From: Candidatus Methanoplasma sp.
GTDB lineage: Archaea > Thermoplasmatota > Thermoplasmata > Methanomassiliicoccales > Methanomethylophilaceae
Length of the DNA: 6,124 nt
Direction of reading: 5' to 3'
Assembly: GCA_031288985.1 (NCBI GenBank)
Contig: JAITQH010000026.1
Coordinates: forward strand, 1 to 6,124
In this document: piece after piece, positions 3,542-6,124 of the stretch
How the letters are laid out: each line of letters starts with the position of its first letter
How positions within the stretch are numbered: position 1 is the stretch's first letter
Made by a program: the position numbers and the translations under genes
The notes under the pieces: generated by a model
The model's input: only the letters and a program-made list of their open reading frames with translations
Told to the model about the DNA's origin: nothing
Databases searched by the model: none

Positions 3542-6124
3542 TCACAGGCCCTTGGACTGCCGGCGGTGCCGGCGGCGGATCCCCAACTCCCCTATGCGCC
3601 TGCGGGCCGGCGGCGTACGGCCGTCTTCGGGGCCGGCCGCCATCTCGCGATGCTCCGCGGCCTTTTCGGGCTCTCCTTTCCGTTCGTACGCACACGCGAT
3701 GCACTCTAAGATCGCGGAGACGTCCGGGTGTTCTCTGCCGAAGACCTCCTCTTTGACCGCCAACGCCTTTTCGTACCATTTCAGGGCTTCGTCGTATTCT
3801 CCTTTGCCGAGATATACGCACGCAATGTTGCTGAAGGCGTCGGCGGAGACGGGATGTTCCGGACCGTATACGCTCTCTAGGATTGCCAGGGTCCTTTCGT
3901 ACCACTCCAAGGCTTCGCCGTAATCTCCCTTCTGATAATGCGCCTTTGCGACGCCGTCGCAGATCTCGGCGGTCTTCGGGTGTTCCGGACCGTATGCACT
4001 CTCGAATACGGACAGGGCCTTCAGAAGATATTTCAGGGAATTGTTCCAATCTTCCTTGCCGTAATACACCCCCGAGATGTTGCGATAGGTCGCCGCAGTG
4101 TCCGGATGGTCGGTTCCGAGGATCTTCTCGCGGACCGCCAATGACTTCTGATACCATTTCAGGGCCTCGTCCCAATTCTTTTTGCCGAGATGCATGTTCG
4201 CTATGTCGTGATGCGACCTGGCGGCGTCGGGATGCTCGGGGCCCAGGGTCTCCTCTTGGAACTTAAGGATCTCCGTGTGTATCTTCAGAGCTTCGTCGTA
4301 GCAACCCTTGAAGTAATACATATCCGCCACCTTCATGCAGTATGCAACAGTCTCGGGATCCTCCCGGCCCAGGGCGCTCTCGAGAACGGTCCGGATCCTT
4401 TTGTACCATTTCAGCGCTTCATCCCAATCCTCTTTGACGTGATACATGTCCGCAATGTATCTGGAGGGGTTGTATGTCCGCATGTCTCCCGCGCCGTAGA
4501 TCTTTTCTTGGATCCTTACGGTCTCCAGATGCCATTTCAGCGCTTCATCCCAATCCTCATTGGAATAGTATGCATGTGCGATGCCGAGACAGATCAGGGC
4601 GGCGTCGGCATGTTCCCTGCCGAAGGCCTTCTCTTTGACCGCCAACGCCTTATGGTACCATTCCAAGGCTTCGTCGAAGTTTCTTTCCGAATAGTATGAT
4701 CTCCCGATGACGTAATAGATCGCGGAGAGGTTCGGGTGTTCCGCACCCAATATCCTTTCGACGGGCGCCAACGCCTTATGACACCATTCCCGGGCTTCGG
4801 GGTATGGCTTTGCGGCCTCCCCGTACATACTTATGATGCTGAAATATGCCGAGACGGTTTCCGGGTCTTCCGAACCAAGGATCCTCTCGCGGATCTCCGC
4901 CGCTTTTTTGCACTGCTCCAAGGCTTCGTCGAAGTTTCCTTTGGCTCGCAGATTGTTTGCGTTGGCGGCGTATTCCTTGGCGGCGCTCAGCTCTTCTTTG
5001 TCGCGGCTTTCCTTCAGACTTGCGGCGGCGGTCTTCAGCCATCCCAAGGTTCCTTTGCGATCTCCCCAAACATCGCGCACGGCCGGGACGAGGGGGTCGC
5101 CGTCCGAGCGTTCCGCCGCGCCGGGATCCGGCCCCGCCAAGACCTTCTCGTACCATTCCAGAGCTTCGCCGGGGTCTCCGTTGACGCCGTGGGCGGCCGC
5201 GATGTTCACGTATGCGGCGATGGTGCGGGGATAATCCTCGCCCCACATGCCCCTATAGACGGCGGCGGCCTCTTTGTACAATTTCAGGGCTTCGCGGTAG
5301 TTTCTCTTGCTGTAATGCACGTTTGCGATGTTGTTGCGGGTGATGGCGGCCTCCAGGCGCTCCTCGCCGATGTCGTTCTTCTTCTCTCTGACCGCCAAGG
5401 CTTTGTGGTACCACTCCAGGGCTTCGTCGAATCTGTCTTTGCCGTACAATGCGTTCCCGACGCTGTTGCCGCTCTCGGCGGTCTTCCGGTGTTCGGGGCC
5501 GAGGGTCCTCTCGCGGATCTGCAAGGCCGTTCTGTACATTTCCAAGGCTTCGTCGTATTCCCCCTTCATGCAGAGCGCGTCTGCGATCTTGCCGCATACT
5601 GCGACCGTATGCGGATCTTCCGGGCCGAGGGTCTTCCCGAATACGGACAATGCTTTATGGTACCACTCCAGGGCTTCGTCGTATTGTTTTATGAGAGAGT
5701 GGATGTCTGCGATTTTTTGGAAGATGGCGGCGGCGTACGGGTCTTCCGATCTTATGGCCCTCTCGCGGACCGACAATGCTTTATGGTGCCATTCAAGAGC
5801 TTCGTCGTATTGTTTTATGAGAGAGTGGATGTCTGCGATGTTCCTGAGGACTCCGGCGGTATCGGGGTGTTCCGGGCCGAGGGCCTTTTCGTATGTGTCC
5901 AAGGCCCTGTGATACCACTCCAGGGCTTCGCCGCTGTTTGCAATGCATGCCTCGGCGGCGCCTATGAAATTTTGAATCACGGCGATATCGGGGTGTTCGG
6001 GACCCAATACCTTCCCGTATATCTCCAAGGCCCTGCGGTACCAGTTCAGAGTATTGCTTCTGTCCGTGCGCAGGTAGCCACCCAATGCATCGAATTGCGT
6101 CTCTTCGGCATCGGGGAATTCACG
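3542..6124 (-). CDS. Giant tetratricopeptide-repeat protein, kinesin-light-chain type, N-terminus missing
   Basis: At least 860 residues are visible. The frame is open to the right edge (window N-terminus REFPDAEETQFDALGGYL), so the TTG at 6085 is an internal Leu codon and the start lies outside. Nearly the whole protein is a solenoid of 19 consecutive units, typically 42 residues, with the pattern YDEALEWYHKALAVREK.LGPEHPDTA....IA..Y..KG; this is the TPR_12 or kinesin-light-chain form. Units 8a and 8b (bases 4928-5167) are degenerate. After the last unit comes a basic tail, rich in Arg (TPPARRRIGELGIRRRHRRQ). No signal peptide or membrane segment is visible in the part seen. Such solenoids bind proteins or peptides; partners are unknown, and any enzymatic or sensor domain would have to be at the unseen N-terminus. 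It is convergent with FEN1 and not obviously functionally linked to it. The stop is TGA. Confidence 0.9.
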   Translation of the reverse strand, partial: REFPDAEETQFDALGGYLRTDRSNTLNWYRRALEIYGKVLGPEHPDIAVIQNFIGAAEACIANSGEALEWYHRALDTYEKALGPEHPDTAGVLRNIADIHSLIKQYDEALEWHHKALSVRERAIRSEDPYAAAIFQKIADIHSLIKQYDEALEWYHKALSVFGKTLGPEDPHTVAVCGKIADALCMKGEYDEALEMYRTALQIRERTLGPEHRKTAESGNSVGNALYGKDRFDEALEWYHKALAVREKKNDIGEERLEAAITRNNIANVHYSKRNYREALKLYKEAAAVYRGMWGEDYPRTIAAYVNIAAAHGVNGDPGEALEWYEKVLAGPDPGAAERSDGDPLVPAVRDVWGDRKGTLGWLKTAAASLKESRDKEELSAAKEYAANANNLRAKGNFDEALEQCKKAAEIRERILGSEDPETVSAYFSIISMYGEAAKPYPEAREWCHKALAPVERILGAEHPNLSAIYYVIGRSYYSERNFDEALEWYHKALAVKEKAFGREHADAALICLGIAHAYYSNEDWDEALKWHLETVRIQEKIYGAGDMRTYNPSRYIADMYHVKEDWDEALKWYKRIRTVLESALGREDPETVAYCMKVADMYYFKGCYDEALKIHTEILKFQEETLGPEHPDAARSHHDIANMHLGKKNWDEALKWYQKSLAVREKILGTDHPDTAATYRNISGVYYGKEDWNNSLKYLLKALSVFESAYGPEHPKTAEICDGVAKAHYQKGDYGEALEWYERTLAILESVYGPEHPVSADAFSNIACVYLGKGEYDEALKWYEKALAVKEEVFGREHPDVSAILECIACAYERKGEPEKAAEHREMAAGPEDGRTPPARRRIGELGIRRRHRRQSKGL
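3665..6055 (-). repeat. Tandem array of 126-bp TPR-encoding units
   Basis: Counting from the Glu (or equivalent) codon that opens each EAL.WY motif, units begin, in gene order, at 6055, 5929, 5803, 5677, 5551, 5425, 5293, 5167, then 4927, 4798, 4672, 4546, 4420, 4294, 4168, 4042, 3916 and 3790. Most steps are exactly 126 bp (42 codons). The exceptions are one of 132 bp (5425 to 5293), one of 129 bp (4927 to 4798), and the 240-bp stretch 4928-5167, which holds two shortened, degenerate units. Confidence 0.88.
5673..5839 (-). repeat. Perfect 41-bp direct repeat in neighbouring TPR units
   Basis: Bases 5673-5713 and 5799-5839 are identical over 41 bp and are offset by exactly one 126-bp unit. 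They encode the same IADIHSLIKQYDEA segment in units 2-3 and 3-4, including synonymous positions, while flanking bases differ. This points to recent duplication or gene conversion between adjacent units. Confidence 0.85.

Noticed and set aside
3665..6055. 126-bp periodic repeats considered as a CRISPR or satellite array
   Set aside because: The units are diverged, fully coding, and translate into a clear TPR pattern; there are no spacers.
6083..6085. TTG at 6085 as the start of the TPR gene
   Set aside because: The frame stays open to the window edge with coding-like sequence, so this is an internal Leu codon and the gene is truncated.

Overview
The window most resembles a moderately GC-rich archaeal genome, plausibly a Thermoplasmata or Methanomassiliicoccales-type methanogen. 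The evidence is an archaeal-type flap endonuclease (FEN1) with catalytic residues at the archaeal positions and a C-terminal PCNA-binding box, a TATA/BRE-like element about 27 bases before a start codon with no ribosome binding site (a leaderless-transcript layout), and a very large tetratricopeptide-repeat (TPR) protein. The lineage is an inference from these features; no rRNA or other marker gene is present. All six convincing reading frames end in TGA.

Left part (1-850): an A/T-richer frame runs in from the left edge and encodes a PUA/EVE-like domain of the sort found in restriction and modified-DNA-sensing proteins. It carries an 11-G homopolymer near its start that could switch the reading frame. 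Its true start is probably outside the window. A stretch of about 340 bases with no convincing gene follows.

Middle left (851-1630): a two-gene cassette of a four-helix membrane protein (DUF2178-like) and a small XRE/Cro-type repressor, overlapping by 8 bases. Three copies of a 9-bp palindrome (ACAT-N-ATGT) lie in front of it, centred exactly 21 bp apart and straddling the likely promoter. This looks like a self-repressed operon.

Middle (1690-3427): a likely leaderless promoter drives ribulose-phosphate 3-epimerase (rpe), followed after 4 bases by FEN1. The two appear to be an operon joining pentose-phosphate metabolism with DNA replication and repair.

Right part (3542-6124, minus strand, convergent with FEN1): most of a giant kinesin-light-chain-type TPR protein with 19 consecutive units, two of them degenerate, and a basic C-terminal tail. 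Its N-terminus lies beyond the right edge. Two adjacent units share a perfect 41-bp match one repeat apart, a sign of recent repeat homogenisation. The most interesting signals are the phased operators, the poly-G tract in the EVE-like gene, and the repeat dynamics of the TPR gene.
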